DNA of 46,862 nucleotides from Alphaproteobacteria bacterium. GTDB lineage: Bacteria; Pseudomonadota; Alphaproteobacteria; RF32; CAG-239. Below the pieces are notes generated by a model. The model ran no database searches and was not told the origin of the DNA. It saw only the letters and a program-made list of their open reading frames with translations. The position numbers and the translations under genes were made by a program. Positions 25,813 through 34,058 of this stretch are shown piece by piece. The stretch is from assembly GCA_017475705.1 (NCBI GenBank), contig JAFVFB010000035.1:1-46862 (forward strand), given 5' to 3'. Position 1 is the first letter of the stretch; each line of letters starts with the position of its first letter.

Positions 25813-26433
25813 TCATTTGATAAACGCTTTAACCGGCATATAAGAACGGCGATGTTGTGGGGTAACACCAAATTTTTGCAACCCCTCGATATGAGCCTTG
25901 GTTCCGTAGCCGGCATTTTTTTCAAACCCATAACCGGGGTACTGTAAAGCCATTTGAGCCATCAAACGGTCTCTATAAACTTTTGCCAAAATAGAACCGG
26001 CAGAAATACTATATGACCTTGCATCGCCTTTCACCACCGCCTGCACTTTGCAACCAAAATTTTTAGGCACCCGATTACCATCAATCAGCACCAACTCCGG
26101 CTTTGCACCGCTCTGCTCTACTGCGCGTTTCATCGCCAAAAAAGAAGCATTCAAAATATTAATTTCATCAATTTCTTTGGCACTAGCTATCCCGATACCC
26201 AGCAGCATATGCCCACATTTTGCCTCTTGTTGCAACAAGTCATATAGCATTTCTCTTTTTTTCTTAGAAAGCTTTTTAGAATCATCGAGATTTGCTAACA
26301 ATCTGGCATCAACATTATGTGTTAAAAAAACGGCGCAACCAGCCACCACCGGTCCGACCCATGGTCCACGTCCGGCCTCGTCGACACCAGCAACACACCC
26401 TTTAAAACCATCCTCTAATTCAAAATCAGGCAT
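25813..26433 (-). CDS. rnhB: Ribonuclease HII
   Basis: Removes ribonucleotides misincorporated in DNA and RNA primers by cutting the RNA strand 5' of the ribo-deoxyribo junction. The 206-residue protein has GVDEAGRGPWVGPVVAG with catalytic Asp18 and Glu19, the third acid Asp118 in VLIDGN, and the SYSISAGSILAKVYRD segment with a fourth-acid region, then RRSYMPVK at the end. In many alphaproteobacteria rnhB neighbours the cell-cycle methyltransferase ccrM; here the only methyltransferase is about 3.3 kb away in another operon. Confidence 0.95.
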   Translation of the reverse strand: MPDFELEDGFKGCVAGVDEAGRGPWVGPVVAGCAVFLTHNVDARLLANLDDSKKLSKKKREMLYDLLQQEAKCGHMLLGIGIASAKEIDEINILNASFLAMKRAVEQSGAKPELVLIDGNRVPKNFGCKVQAVVKGDARSYSISAGSILAKVYRDRLMAQMALQYPGYGFEKNAGYGTKAHIEGLQKFGVTPQHRRSYMPVKAFIK

Positions 26434-26500
26434 ATCAAAAAACTCCTCTTTAATTCTAATGGGAATGATAGCAAAATTTTGTTAGGATACAATCTTTTTC

Positions 26501-26812
26501 TCAGTTTTTTAAAACTTGTACACCTTCGTATTCGGCTTCAATAATACCACCCACCACCACTGCTACATTTTCATATCCAGCGGCCTCAAATTTTTCCGCC
26601 ACAGCGGAAGCCATTCCACCGGAAGTACAAAGAATATTAACCACCTTATCCCCCTTAGGATTATATTCAGCCATAAACTCTTCCGGATTCACCTCATCAG
26701 CCTTAATCAAAATATGCGGTAAGGCTAATCTTTCATGCGCATACTCTATTTCGTTTCTAACATCTAAAATAATAGATTCTGGTCCCAAACTTTTTGGCTT
26801 AATAAAACGCAT
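26501..26812 (-). CDS. Single-domain rhodanese-like protein
   Basis: A 103-residue rhodanese domain. ILDVRNEIEYAHERLALPHI is the family's CH2A-like start, and the active-site loop CTSGGMAS places the persulfide-carrying cysteine at 62, with the AAGYENVAVVVGGI end strand. Such proteins transfer sulfur to thiophilic acceptors or act as carriers for Fe-S and tRNA thiolation; the acceptor cannot be told. It sits on the minus strand with rnhB downstream by 67 bases. Confidence 0.88.
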   Translation of the reverse strand: MRFIKPKSLGPESIILDVRNEIEYAHERLALPHILIKADEVNPEEFMAEYNPKGDKVVNILCTSGGMASAVAEKFEAAGYENVAVVVGGIIEAEYEGVQVLKN

Positions 26813-26890
26813 ATTTCCCTCCGTTAAAGCAATAAATAGCCATAAAGGGCACAGATTAAACCTCTATTTTAGTTATATCTACCACAAAAT

Positions 26891-26914
26891 TGCCGGCAGT
26901 TTTCACCACCGGCA
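26891..26914 (-). terminator. Weak terminator downstream of the lipoprotein gene
   Basis: TGCCGG and CCGGCA pair across 12 bases; on the minus strand the stem is followed by ATTTTG. The T tract is short, so strength is uncertain. Confidence 0.45.
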
Positions 26915-26960
26915 TAACCTCACAACACGCGCGCCTTCGCCCATGCCTCTGATAATTTAC

Positions 26961-27734
26961 TTAAAGAACCTTATACGAAATCCCTGTCTCATCAACATCA
27001 ATTATCTGCAACTTAACGCCTTCAATAGCAATTGTTTTATCATACATCGGGAAGGTATAAGTCCGTTCTTCTTCAACCTCACCTTGGCCATCGGGAGCGA
27101 AAGATGAGCCCTTAAACACCATATTATAATGATCATCTATTCCGGCATAGCGTACTTCAAAACCAGCAATTGCTGTATCCTCATCACCTGCTTGCCCGAC
27201 AGTATCATCTGTAAACTTCAAATCATCTGGTTCTGGCAAGAAACTGGTATCAAGCAAAGCTAAGCGGTTATTATAAATCCGCCCGACCCGTGGATAAATA
27301 TTACCACGTGCATCAATAATCACCACATCCCCCAAACGATTAGGTTTGAGCAAGCGATAGCGTACCCCATGAATTTCCGATTCGCCGATAACTTGATAAA
27401 CTTTTTCATCAGAAAGCTCAATTGGAATAGTATAAGAAACCAATGCTCCTTTCATGTTTGGACGCACATATTCATCAGAATAAACCGCCTTAACCACCGT
27501 TTTAGAAGCAATCACAACCCCACCGGGCAGAGCATGGCGTACCATACCTTTTTTATAACTATTGATTGTTTCAGTCTCCTGCACCGTATCCTTAAATTCA
27601 TCAGTATCATAATAATGAATTTTATAGGTATAAAAGAAGTCATTAAAAACATTACGATGTCCGAGCGTATAGTCCCCCCGCATATAGCAAGAAGAAAGAG
27701 CCAACACAGCTAAACCGATAAATATTTTTTTCAT
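26961..27734 (-). CDS. Predicted lipoprotein, unknown function
   Basis: A 257-residue secreted protein with a lipoprotein signal peptide: basic start, hydrophobic core and lipobox LSSC, giving a lipidated Cys at about 16. The mature part is beta-rich and acidic, with segments such as LPGGVVIASKTVVKAVYSDE and VIIDARGNIYPRVGRI; no family is recognised. ATG 27734 is chosen because the signal peptide starts there; an upstream in-frame start at 27764 would add ten charged residues ahead of it. It diverges from prmA and is a single-gene transcript. Confidence 0.82.
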   Translation of the reverse strand: MKKIFIGLAVLALSSCYMRGDYTLGHRNVFNDFFYTYKIHYYDTDEFKDTVQETETINSYKKGMVRHALPGGVVIASKTVVKAVYSDEYVRPNMKGALVSYTIPIELSDEKVYQVIGESEIHGVRYRLLKPNRLGDVVIIDARGNIYPRVGRIYNNRLALLDTSFLPEPDDLKFTDDTVGQAGDEDTAIAGFEVRYAGIDDHYNMVFKGSSFAPDGQGEVEEERTYTFPMYDKTIAIEGVKLQIIDVDETGISYKVL

Positions 27735-27824
27735 AATATAATCTCTTTTTAACGTTTTCCTCACTATATTTATGCAACGATATTTAAAACTTGTAAATAA
27801 AAAAAATCATTTTGAGGCAAACCT

Positions 27825-28700
27825 ATGCATAACATTTCACAAAGCTGTAAATTAATCAAATTCGCTCCTGTAGTCACCTTGGATGAACGGTGTGCCGAAT
27901 TTTTAGAATCAATCTTTGAGGTGGTTGCTATCGATTACACAGACGATGGCCTAGAACAATATGTCGGTTATGCACCGCTGTCTTTTGATGAAACACAATT
28001 AGCCGCACAAGCCAAGCAAGCCGATTTATCTTTACCGCCATTTCAGCTTGAAATTTTAGAGAGTAAAAATTGGCTCAAAGAAAACGTTATTAAATTTCCC
28101 CCTTTTGAAGTAGGTGATTTTTTAGTTTACGGCATTCATGAAACCGCTTGCCCTGCCACACCAAAATTACCGTTGCAAATCTATGCAGCCACTGCATTTG
28201 GCTCTGACCATCAGACCACGCGCATGTGTCTAACCGCCATTACAGAATTATATCATCAACATTTTATACCGCAAAAAATTTTAGACATGGGCACTGGTTC
28301 TGGCATACTTTCTCTGGCAGCCGCAAAAATATGGCAGCAAAAGCCGCAAATTATTGCTGCGGATATAGATCAAGAATCTGTTGATGTAACTGCCAATAAT
28401 GCCATTACCAATAATCTGGAACAAAATATTCACGCTATTTTAAGCGATGGTTATCACAATCCGCTCATCACCCAAACCGCGCCATTTGATTTGATTTTGG
28501 CCAACATTTTAGCCAATCCTCTCAAAGCCATGTCCAAATCTGCTTATCAGGCACTCGCATCGCAAGGCTGTTACTTAATTTCCGGATTTATTGACAACCA
28601 GCAGCAAGATATCATACAACATCATCAGAAAGTCGGTTTTAAAATTATCAAAACCTACCAGATAGACAATTGGTGTGCGGCACTATTGCAAAAAGAATAG
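27825..28700 (+). CDS. prmA: Ribosomal protein L11 methyltransferase
   Basis: PrmA trimethylates lysines and the N-terminus of ribosomal protein L11 with SAM. The 291-residue product has an N-terminal substrate-recognition domain, the AFGSDHQTT segment (124-132, usually AFGTG-H-TT), SAM motif DMGTGSG (154-160), and NILANPL (about 222), the conserved active-site NxLxxP-like stretch. AGG precedes the ATG. The aminopeptidase P gene follows after 14 bases, an arrangement seen in other alphaproteobacteria, so the two form an operon. Confidence 0.93.
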   Translation: MHNISQSCKLIKFAPVVTLDERCAEFLESIFEVVAIDYTDDGLEQYVGYAPLSFDETQLAAQAKQADLSLPPFQLEILESKNWLKENVIKFPPFEVGDFLVYGIHETACPATPKLPLQIYAATAFGSDHQTTRMCLTAITELYHQHFIPQKILDMGTGSGILSLAAAKIWQQKPQIIAADIDQESVDVTANNAITNNLEQNIHAILSDGYHNPLITQTAPFDLILANILANPLKAMSKSAYQALASQGCYLISGFIDNQQQDIIQHHQKVGFKIIKTYQIDNWCAALLQKE

Positions 28701-28714
28701 ACAAGGAGGGTACG

Positions 28715-30391
28715 ATGAATATAAAAGATATTCAAAAGGACTTAAAACAAAAAAGAATTTCCGGATGCTTATTTACTTTTGGTAATTTATTTATCAATGA
28801 AGATATTCTCCCCCAAGAAAATCAAATTATGCAACTAACGGGTTTTTCCGGCTCCTATGCGTTATTATTCATCACGCCTCTCAAGGCCTATTTATTTGTT
28901 GACGGCCGTTATGAATTACAAGCTAAAAAAGAAATAAATTTGCGCCAAATAGAAATAGTCAAATTAACTGAAACAAATTTACTAGAATGGTTAAAGAAAA
29001 AATTTTTTGCCGTGGTCTCATCAATTTTATATAATCCATGGACCATCAGTGCAGAAGCGTTGCAGCAATTAATGACCTCTTTACCAAAAACCAAATTTAT
29101 CCCTTTGGCAGATGCAGAAAAGTGCCTAGATTCGGGCAAAGTAAAAGTATTTGCGCACCCCAAAAAGTTTACCGGTTGTCTGTCCAAAGATAAAATAGCC
29201 ACCCTCGTTCAAGAGCTTAAAAAGCATAACCTAGATGCCTATTTAGTCACTTCAGCGGCCAACACTTCTTGGTTATTAAATCAGCGTTCTGATGCTCTGC
29301 CCTACACTCCGATTTTTCGCGCCTATACCTTGGTTGAAAAGAGCGGAGACTACAAAGTTTTTGCCGAGCACTGTGATTATAGCAACGCCCTTCCTTTTGA
29401 TAAGTTAGCGCAAGTACTGCCGCATTATCCGCGCCTTGCCGCAGATTTTAGCACTATGCCGGCATTAATACGCACTTTTGCGCCTGCTATAAAACATCTA
29501 AAAGACCCCATAACCACACTAAAGGCGATTAAAAATTCCACCGAACTCAAAGGCATACGCCAAGCACACATTCGCGATGGTGTAGCCCTCTGCAAATTTA
29601 TGTATTGGCTGTCTAAAAATTACAAAGGGAAAACCGAAACAGACATTGCGCAAAAGCTGCTTTCCTTCCGTAAAAAAGAAATCAACTTTTTTTCTTAAAG
29701 TTTTGCCACCATTGCCGCATTTGCCAAGAATGCTGCGGTTGTTCACTATCATGCCACCCCTCAGAATGCGGCGGTTTTAAAGAAACATTCATTGCTATTA
29801 CTGGATAGCGGTGCTCAATATTACGATGGCACCACAGATGTAACGCGTACCATTGCCTTAGGCACTCCTTCTGCGGAGATGATAGAAAAGAACACCTTGG
29901 TATTAAAAGCGCATATTGCGTTAGCCAGTGCGGTTTTTCCGCCCCAAACCAGCGGTGATGAGCTAGATTTAATTGCGCGTCAGCCATTATTAAGACATGG
30001 GCTTGATTTTGAGCATGGCACAGGTCACGGCGTTGGTTTTTTTTCCGATGTCCACGAGGGGCCGCAACGTATTTCGATTCATGCCAAACACAGTGCGCCG
30101 CTATCTGCTGGTATGATAACCTCGATTGAACCGGGGTATTATAAGGAAAATGCCTTTGGTATTAGGATAGAAAATTTATACACCGTGGTACCGTTTGCCA
30201 AGTCCAAATATTTAAAATTTGAATTTTTAACCATGGCTCCACTTGATAAAAAGCTGATTAATAAATATCTGTTGACTGCTGAAGAAATCACCTGGCTTAA
30301 CAGCTACCATCAAACCGTTTTCAGCAATTTGAAAAAATACCTCACCAAGCAGGAATTAGAGTGGTTGAAAGACGCTTGCACACCGCTTTAA
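28715..30391 (+). pseudogene. Aminopeptidase P (M24B family), interrupted by an in-frame TAA
   Basis: Xaa-Pro aminopeptidase that removes an N-terminal residue followed by proline, using two metal ions. ATG 28715 has AAGGAGGG ahead. Two creatinase-like N-terminal domains read intact to codon 327, then codon 328 (29696-29698) is TAA, and the same frame continues without indel to a proper stop at 30391, for a total of 558 codons. The interruption lies in the family segment LSF-TI, where leucine is expected (TTA to TAA). After it, all five metal ligands are present: D364, D375, H438 (GTGHGVG), E472 (SIEPGYY) and E486 (RIENL). The N-terminal fragment alone would lack the whole catalytic domain, so the gene is either newly inactivated, read through, or affected by a base error. 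Confidence 0.85.
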
Positions 30392-30416
30392 GCTCCTAAA
30401 AACTTAAGAGATAGCA

Positions 30417-30830
30417 ATGCGATACATGATATTCTTTTGCTGGCTATTGTGGCCGGTCACTCTTTTTGCGCAATCGTTAGCTGCTTTATACACCAACCCG
30501 CAGCACCAAAAATTGCCTGAAGCGATTATTTTGTATAACAGTGCTGCCCTATGTGAAAATTGTTCGCGTGCCATAAATATGTTGGTAGCCACTTTAAAAC
30601 AAAACTACCGCCATCGTCTTCATGCTTATTTAATAGATACAAAAAAAGCACCACAATTTGCTGTTGCCTTTTCAGCGGATGCGCCGATAACTTTAGTGAT
30701 TGTGCGTATATCTGATGGTGCGTCTTTTGGTTATCAAAAGCTGAGCGGTCTGCAGAGTCTGACCGATAATCCCAGCATTTTTTCCCGGCGCATCGTTGAA
30801 TTTATAAACAATTTTTTAGGTTGGAGCTAA
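30417..30830 (+). CDS. Exported thioredoxin-fold-like protein with a CENC motif
   Basis: A 137-residue protein with a signal peptide (1 to about 19, ending FAQ). The mature part has a beta strand AIILYNSA followed by CENC (C46, C49), a helix, a strand HAYLIDT, and the turn SADAPITLVIV, whose Ala-Pro matches the cis-proline site of thioredoxins. A periplasmic disulfide or thiol role is plausible. The match rests on pattern and order, not on a recognised family. Ribosome site AAGAG is present, 26 bases after the aminopeptidase stop, so it may belong to the prmA transcript. Confidence 0.6.
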   Translation: MRYMIFFCWLLWPVTLFAQSLAALYTNPQHQKLPEAIILYNSAALCENCSRAINMLVATLKQNYRHRLHAYLIDTKKAPQFAVAFSADAPITLVIVRISDGASFGYQKLSGLQSLTDNPSIFSRRIVEFINNFLGWS

Positions 30831-30835
30831 AAAAA

Positions 30836-30850
30836 TTAGCAATTTGCTAA
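30836..30850. repeat. Perfect 15-base palindrome after the CENC protein gene
   Basis: TTAGCAA-T-TTGCTAA, starting five bases after the stop codon. There is no T tail, so termination is doubtful; it may be a binding site or a weak stop. Confidence 0.4.
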
Positions 30851-30878
30851 GTATCTATGCTTTAAGCTAACAAATATA

Positions 30879-30907
30879 TTTACCAAAACTGTTTTTTGTG
30901 TTACACT
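30879..30907 (+). promoter_or_regulatory. Possible promoter of the 30933 gene
   Basis: TTTACC (30879-30884), 17-base spacer, TACACT (30902-30907). Both boxes match the consensus at four of six positions. Confidence 0.35.
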
Positions 30908-30932
30908 CATAAAAAACAAAGGAGAGAGAGCA

Positions 30933-31565
30933 ATGCTAAATCTGTTACGTTGGTTTAAACCGCACCAAACCAAAGTGCCGCATTCCAAAGCCCAAAAGTT
31001 TGTGGAGATAAAGCGCGGTAACATAACTGTAGAGTTTATTCATGCCGGTCACCCGTTGTATGATAACATTTTGGATACAGAAAAAGATCAGGTTCGCCTG
31101 TTAGCACCCAATGATGCGGCCTATAATGAGACCAGTCTGTTGCACAATTTTGCCGCCATTACCACCTATAATGAACAGAAATATCTGGTTATAAACACCT
31201 TAAAGCACTTCAAAGAGCAAAGCATTGGCGGTTTATTGCAGTATGACGAAAACATTTATCAAGTCATTCCGTTTTTAGAAGATGAAGAACAATATCAGAC
31301 CACCGGTGAGTATTTGTTTAATGAAGTGTATGAGTATGACCATCCGGTTGAGAGCTACGCTTTTATTGCCGAATACGAGGGCAAGCGGAGTAAGATTTTG
31401 TTTGAGCATGGCAAACAGCCGTTGCACATAACCATGTTAGATAGCCAGCGCCCCTTATTTGCGGAAAATTTACCGCCTGCTGTTTTAGAGGTTATGGACT
31501 ATGTGGTTTTGCCGACCATAAACACCTACAAAGAGCTGCAAAACCGCCATCAAAATGCGATTTAA
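30933..31565 (+). CDS. Hypothetical cytoplasmic protein
   Basis: A 210-residue protein I do not recognise. It begins with a short hydrophobic-basic helix (MLNLLRWFKPH), then runs as alternating beta and acidic segments such as LLAPNDAAYNETSLLHNFAA, QVIPFLEDEEQ and HVVESYAFIAEYEG-like strands. No membrane span or signal peptide is clear. AAGGAGAGAG precedes the ATG, so it is well translated. It is followed by the 31630 gene. Confidence 0.72.
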   Translation: MLNLLRWFKPHQTKVPHSKAQKFVEIKRGNITVEFIHAGHPLYDNILDTEKDQVRLLAPNDAAYNETSLLHNFAAITTYNEQKYLVINTLKHFKEQSIGGLLQYDENIYQVIPFLEDEEQYQTTGEYLFNEVYEYDHPVESYAFIAEYEGKRSKILFEHGKQPLHITMLDSQRPLFAENLPPAVLEVMDYVVLPTINTYKELQNRHQNAI

Positions 31566-31629
31566 CGCGCCCCTCCTCTTGAAATTTCATCACCGCAGAT
31601 TATATAGCTGTTTTGAAAAGGAGGATGCC

Positions 31630-31821
31630 ATGGGAAAGATAATCACCTATATTATATATTTTTTGATAGCTGTAGCGATATATGTATTGATACGCGCCGC
31701 CTATAACGGCAGTATCAACAAAGAGAGCACCATGGGGGAGATGGCCACCCAAGTGACCAATGACAGTGCCCAGACCATCAAAGACATGGGCAATGCGGCG
31801 GCAAATATGGTCAAAGACTAG
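31630..31821 (+). CDS. Small single-span membrane protein
   Basis: A 63-residue protein with one hydrophobic helix (about 3-23, IITYIIYFLIAVAIYVLI) and a short polar tail rich in Asp, Asn and Thr. GGAGG lies eight bases before ATG 31630; a longer in-frame start at 31555 inside the previous gene lacks a ribosome site and would replace the membrane start with unrelated sequence. It ends at a bidirectional terminator. No family is recognised. Confidence 0.68.
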   Translation: MGKIITYIIYFLIAVAIYVLIRAAYNGSINKESTMGEMATQVTNDSAQTIKDMGNAAANMVKD

Positions 31822-31844
31822 TGCCAAGACATTATTAAGCCACA

Positions 31845-31876
31845 AAAAAAATCGCCCCATGAGAGCGATTTTTTTT
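31845..31876. terminator. Bidirectional terminator between convergent genes
   Basis: AAAAATCGC and GCGATTTTT pair around a nine-base loop, with A and T runs on the two sides. It serves the small membrane protein gene and rplQ. Confidence 0.85.
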
Positions 31877-31900
31877 AGCACTTTATGCTTTGCGTAAAAA

Positions 31901-32356
31901 CTAAGCGGCTTGTTGTTTTGCTGCTTCAGCTTCTGCGGCGGCTGCGGCTTCTTTTTCAGCCTTAACGCGTTCGATATCTTTCAAGCCTTTAGCATTAACA
32001 TCTCTGTCAACCAATTCGATGATAGCCATAGGGGCGCAATCGCCATATCTATAGCCGGCTTTCAAAACGCGGGTATAACCGCCCTGACGCTCTTTATAGC
32101 GCTCAGCCAAAACAGAAAAAAGCTTAGCAACAACTTCTTTATCACGCAAGAAAGACAAAGCCAACCGACGAGAATTTAAATCACCTTTTTTTGCATAAGT
32201 AATCATGCTTTCAGCAAAAGTTCTTAATTCTTTAGCTCTTGGCAGAGTAATTGTAATTTGCTCATGTGTAAACAAAGCATTTGTTAAATTAGCAAACAAA
32301 GCTCTTCTTTGGCTTTTCGGCATATTAAAACGTCTATGTGCGTCACCGTGTCTCAT
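31901..32356 (-). CDS. rplQ: 50S ribosomal protein L17
   Basis: The 151-residue protein has the L17 core [20 protein letters not shown] (1-20), [15 protein letters not shown], and AIIELVDRD, plus a C-terminal Ala/Glu/Lys-rich tail (about 130-151) beyond the usual 120 to 127 residues. rplQ normally follows rpoA at the end of the ribosomal protein operon; here the upstream gene is an unrelated minus-strand gene and rplQ has its own promoter and a structured leader. The start follows a leader of about 115 bases. Confidence 0.96.
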   Translation of the reverse strand: MRHGDAHRRFNMPKSQRRALFANLTNALFTHEQITITLPRAKELRTFAESMITYAKKGDLNSRRLALSFLRDKEVVAKLFSVLAERYKERQGGYTRVLKAGYRYGDCAPMAIIELVDRDVNAKGLKDIERVKAEKEAAAAAEAEAAKQQAA

Positions 32357-32380
32357 TGTAAAATCCTTTCTTTTTTCTGT

Positions 32381-32463
32381 GCTCCGCGCACGGAGCGGAT
32401 AAAAACCAACGCTCGTACCACCTTCATGTATACGAACTAACAGGAGAATCTTTAGCGATTCTC
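32381..32463 (-). promoter_or_regulatory. Two hairpins in the rplQ leader
   Basis: On the minus strand the leader contains GAGAATC-GCTAAA-GATTCTC (32463-32444) and GCTCCG-TGCG-CGGAGC (32396-32381), about 25 and 100 bases before the start of the coding region. They could be sites for autogenous control by L17 or another ribosomal protein, which is inference. Confidence 0.4.
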
Positions 32464-32477
32464 ACAATCTGCACCGC

Positions 32478-32506
32478 CTTATAAAGGATATTTTTTAATT
32501 TGTAAA
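32478..32506 (-). promoter_or_regulatory. Promoter of rplQ
   Basis: On the minus strand TTTACA (32506-32501), a 17-base spacer, and TATAAG (32483-32478); the transcript would start near 32471. Confidence 0.6.
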
Positions 32507-32534
32507 GTTTTTTTTACAGCTGCTGCAAATACAG

Positions 32535-33089
32535 CTATCGGCTGTTACGCCGTGTCTGCAGGGCAAGTTCTGTCATTTTCAGCGCATCATCTTTGGTTTC
32601 TTTAGCTTGTTCTTGGTGGTAGCGTGCCACCAGTTCAGCTCTTTTTTGTGGGGGAACGTGTGAATTTTCCGCATACGCGCCATAGTTATCATAGATTTCT
32701 GCGAGGAATGCGCCTTTTTCGCTGATAGCCTTCGCCAAGTGGCGCACGGAGATTTTTGCCTCTATCATACTGATATCTTCCCACCCCCACAAATCCTGTG
32801 CGGAGAAAGAGACCTGCGTTCCCTTATTGCCATATGGCACATTAACACTAATGTTTTTGATATGATTTTTTTCTTTAACGATGGTACAGCGATAGCCATC
32901 GGGGTCAACATAAGTTTTCGTATTAAGTTTGCCGTCGTTTTGGTTTTCAACCAACACATTACGTCCTTTTTGTTTGCTATAATCTTTTGTGCCGATGTAG
33001 GTATAGCTATCTTCAATATCATTGATTTGAGACATAGCTTGCTGGTGCTGGCGTTTCAGCGCACCGATTAGTTGTTGACGCGTACTCAT
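32535..33089 (-). CDS. Hypothetical protein, 184 residues
   Basis: Starts with a basic helix (about 1-25, rich in Gln and Arg), then a beta region (YTYIGTKDYSKQKGRNVLVE, KTYVDPDGYRCTIVKEKN, ISVNVPYGNKGTQVSFSA), then a helical tail ending QTRRNSR. No signal peptide or membrane span. TAAGGAG precedes the ATG. I do not recognise a family; the mixture of a beta middle with flanking helices does not match known ribosomal or phage proteins. It sits alone between rplQ and a pilin gene. Confidence 0.75.
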   Translation of the reverse strand: MSTRQQLIGALKRQHQQAMSQINDIEDSYTYIGTKDYSKQKGRNVLVENQNDGKLNTKTYVDPDGYRCTIVKEKNHIKNISVNVPYGNKGTQVSFSAQDLWGWEDISMIEAKISVRHLAKAISEKGAFLAEIYDNYGAYAENSHVPPQKRAELVARYHQEQAKETKDDALKMTELALQTRRNSR

Positions 33090-33166
33090 GGCGGCTCCTT
33101 AAATACGAATGTTATATACGAGAAGTATAACACAAAATTTCCCGAAACGCAAGCAAATCTCATCAC

Positions 33167-33194
33167 AAAAAAAAGCACCCGCCGTAGCGAGTGC
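33167..33194 (-). terminator. Strong terminator of the VirB2-like gene
   Basis: On the minus strand GCACTCGC-TACG-GCGGGTGC makes an eight-pair stem (one G-T), followed by eight T. Confidence 0.92.
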
Positions 33195-33219
33195 TTTTGT
33201 GCTTTTTTGCTGGGTGAGA

Positions 33220-33591
33220 CTACATACCGTCTGGAGATTCACCGAAAGTATCGTGCATGATATTTTCTTCACCACCGGCAGCAGTACCTGGACGGTCACC
33301 TGTTGCGTAGTTAATAATAGAATTAGCTGCAGCCAACAAAGCCAAACCGATGGCTAAGCCGGCAAACCAAGCCCATTTAACTTTGCCGAAGATAGCTTGG
33401 AAAGCAATACCAACCAAACCGAAACCACCGACAACGAAGATAATACCTTTAACGTGTTGGAATAAATTCAATGCTTTATCAGCGGCTTGAGCCATAATGC
33501 TATCACCTTCAGCGAAAGCGCCATCAGCCAATACGAGTGTAAATACGAGTGCCAATGAGCACAGTACAAACAATTTCTTTAAGTTTCTCAT
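33220..33591 (-). CDS. VirB2/TrbC-like pilin, orphan
   Basis: A 123-residue protein with a long signal peptide (1 to about 28, ending AFA), an Ala-rich stretch, and two hydrophobic segments: KGIIFVVGGFGLVGIAFQAI (about 47-66) and WFAGLAIGLALLAAANSII (about 73-91) with KVKW between, then a polar Gly/Asp-rich end. This is the VirB2/TrbC major-pilin layout of type IV secretion and conjugation systems. AGGAG is eight bases before ATG 33591. No other virB or trb gene is in the window and a strong terminator follows, so it is either a scattered part of a system located elsewhere or a repurposed membrane protein. Confidence 0.65.
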   Translation of the reverse strand: MRNLKKLFVLCSLALVFTLVLADGAFAEGDSIMAQAADKALNLFQHVKGIIFVVGGFGLVGIAFQAIFGKVKWAWFAGLAIGLALLAAANSIINYATGDRPGTAAGGEENIMHDTFGESPDGM

Positions 33592-33822
33592 TTCAGTTCT
33601 CCTAAAATTCATTATACATTATTACTGTAGCCTATTTTTCAAAAAAATTCAAGTCTTTTGCGCACCCTCAAAAATGAGATAACAGTTTGAAATAAAACAA
33701 AAAAAATTTCTGTAACAAAAACTTCACACTCACTTTTCCCCATTTTTAAGCCAAAACTGGCGATGATGAGGGGGCTTTTTTCCTAGTATTACGGGAGTCT
33801 GCCGCCATGCCCCACGGCAACC

Positions 33823-33920
33823 CCCAATTAAACGGCAACAAATTACCAGGCGAAATAAGGACGCTGATGGTGTCCTCGCATACCTATGCTCCATGGGAAA
33901 GCCCAATTAAACGGCAACAA
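33823..33920 (+). repeat. Direct 19-base repeat pair in the pilin-U32 spacer
   Basis: CCCAATTAAACGGCAACAA occurs at 33823-33841 and again at 33902-33920, 79 bases apart. The second copy runs into GTTGCC and forms GGCAAC-AA-GTTGCC, a perfect hairpin; the first copy's partner is degraded. Between the copies lies GGAC...GTCC. Confidence 0.7.
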
Positions 33921-33925
33921 GTTGC

Positions 33926-34058
33926 CCGCTCTAGGAGCCTCATCACAAAAAGGCGGAAAATTTTAGACTAATAGAGATGGGCTTGAGGGAAAGCCAAATT
34001 TTAGTGTACATAGAAGTACATGAATTTTGCTTTACCCGAAAAGACCGCTCTAGGAGCC
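33926..34058. repeat. Hairpin element flanked by 14-base direct repeats
   Basis: CCGCTCTAGGAGCC is at 33926-33939 and 34045-34058 (119 bases apart); the second copy overlaps the end of the U32 gene and supplies its stop codon. Between them lies an extended imperfect hairpin: GGGAAAGC (33987-33994) pairs with GCTTT-A-CCC (34029-34037), AAATT (33996-34000) with AATTT (34023-34027), and GTGTAC (34004-34009) with GTACAT (34016-34021). The central core GTGTAC...GTACATGA recurs at 46804-46825. The whole spacer 33613-34049 holds no gene. Confidence 0.65.

Noticed and set aside
29687..29700. Frameshift at the T run in aminopeptidase P
   Set aside because: The reading frame is the same before and after the stop, so no base is gained or lost; the interruption is a single TAA codon.
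32511..32545. Terminator of the 32535 gene at the GCAGCAGCTG repeats
   Set aside because: On the minus strand the candidate stem is followed by a run of A, not T.
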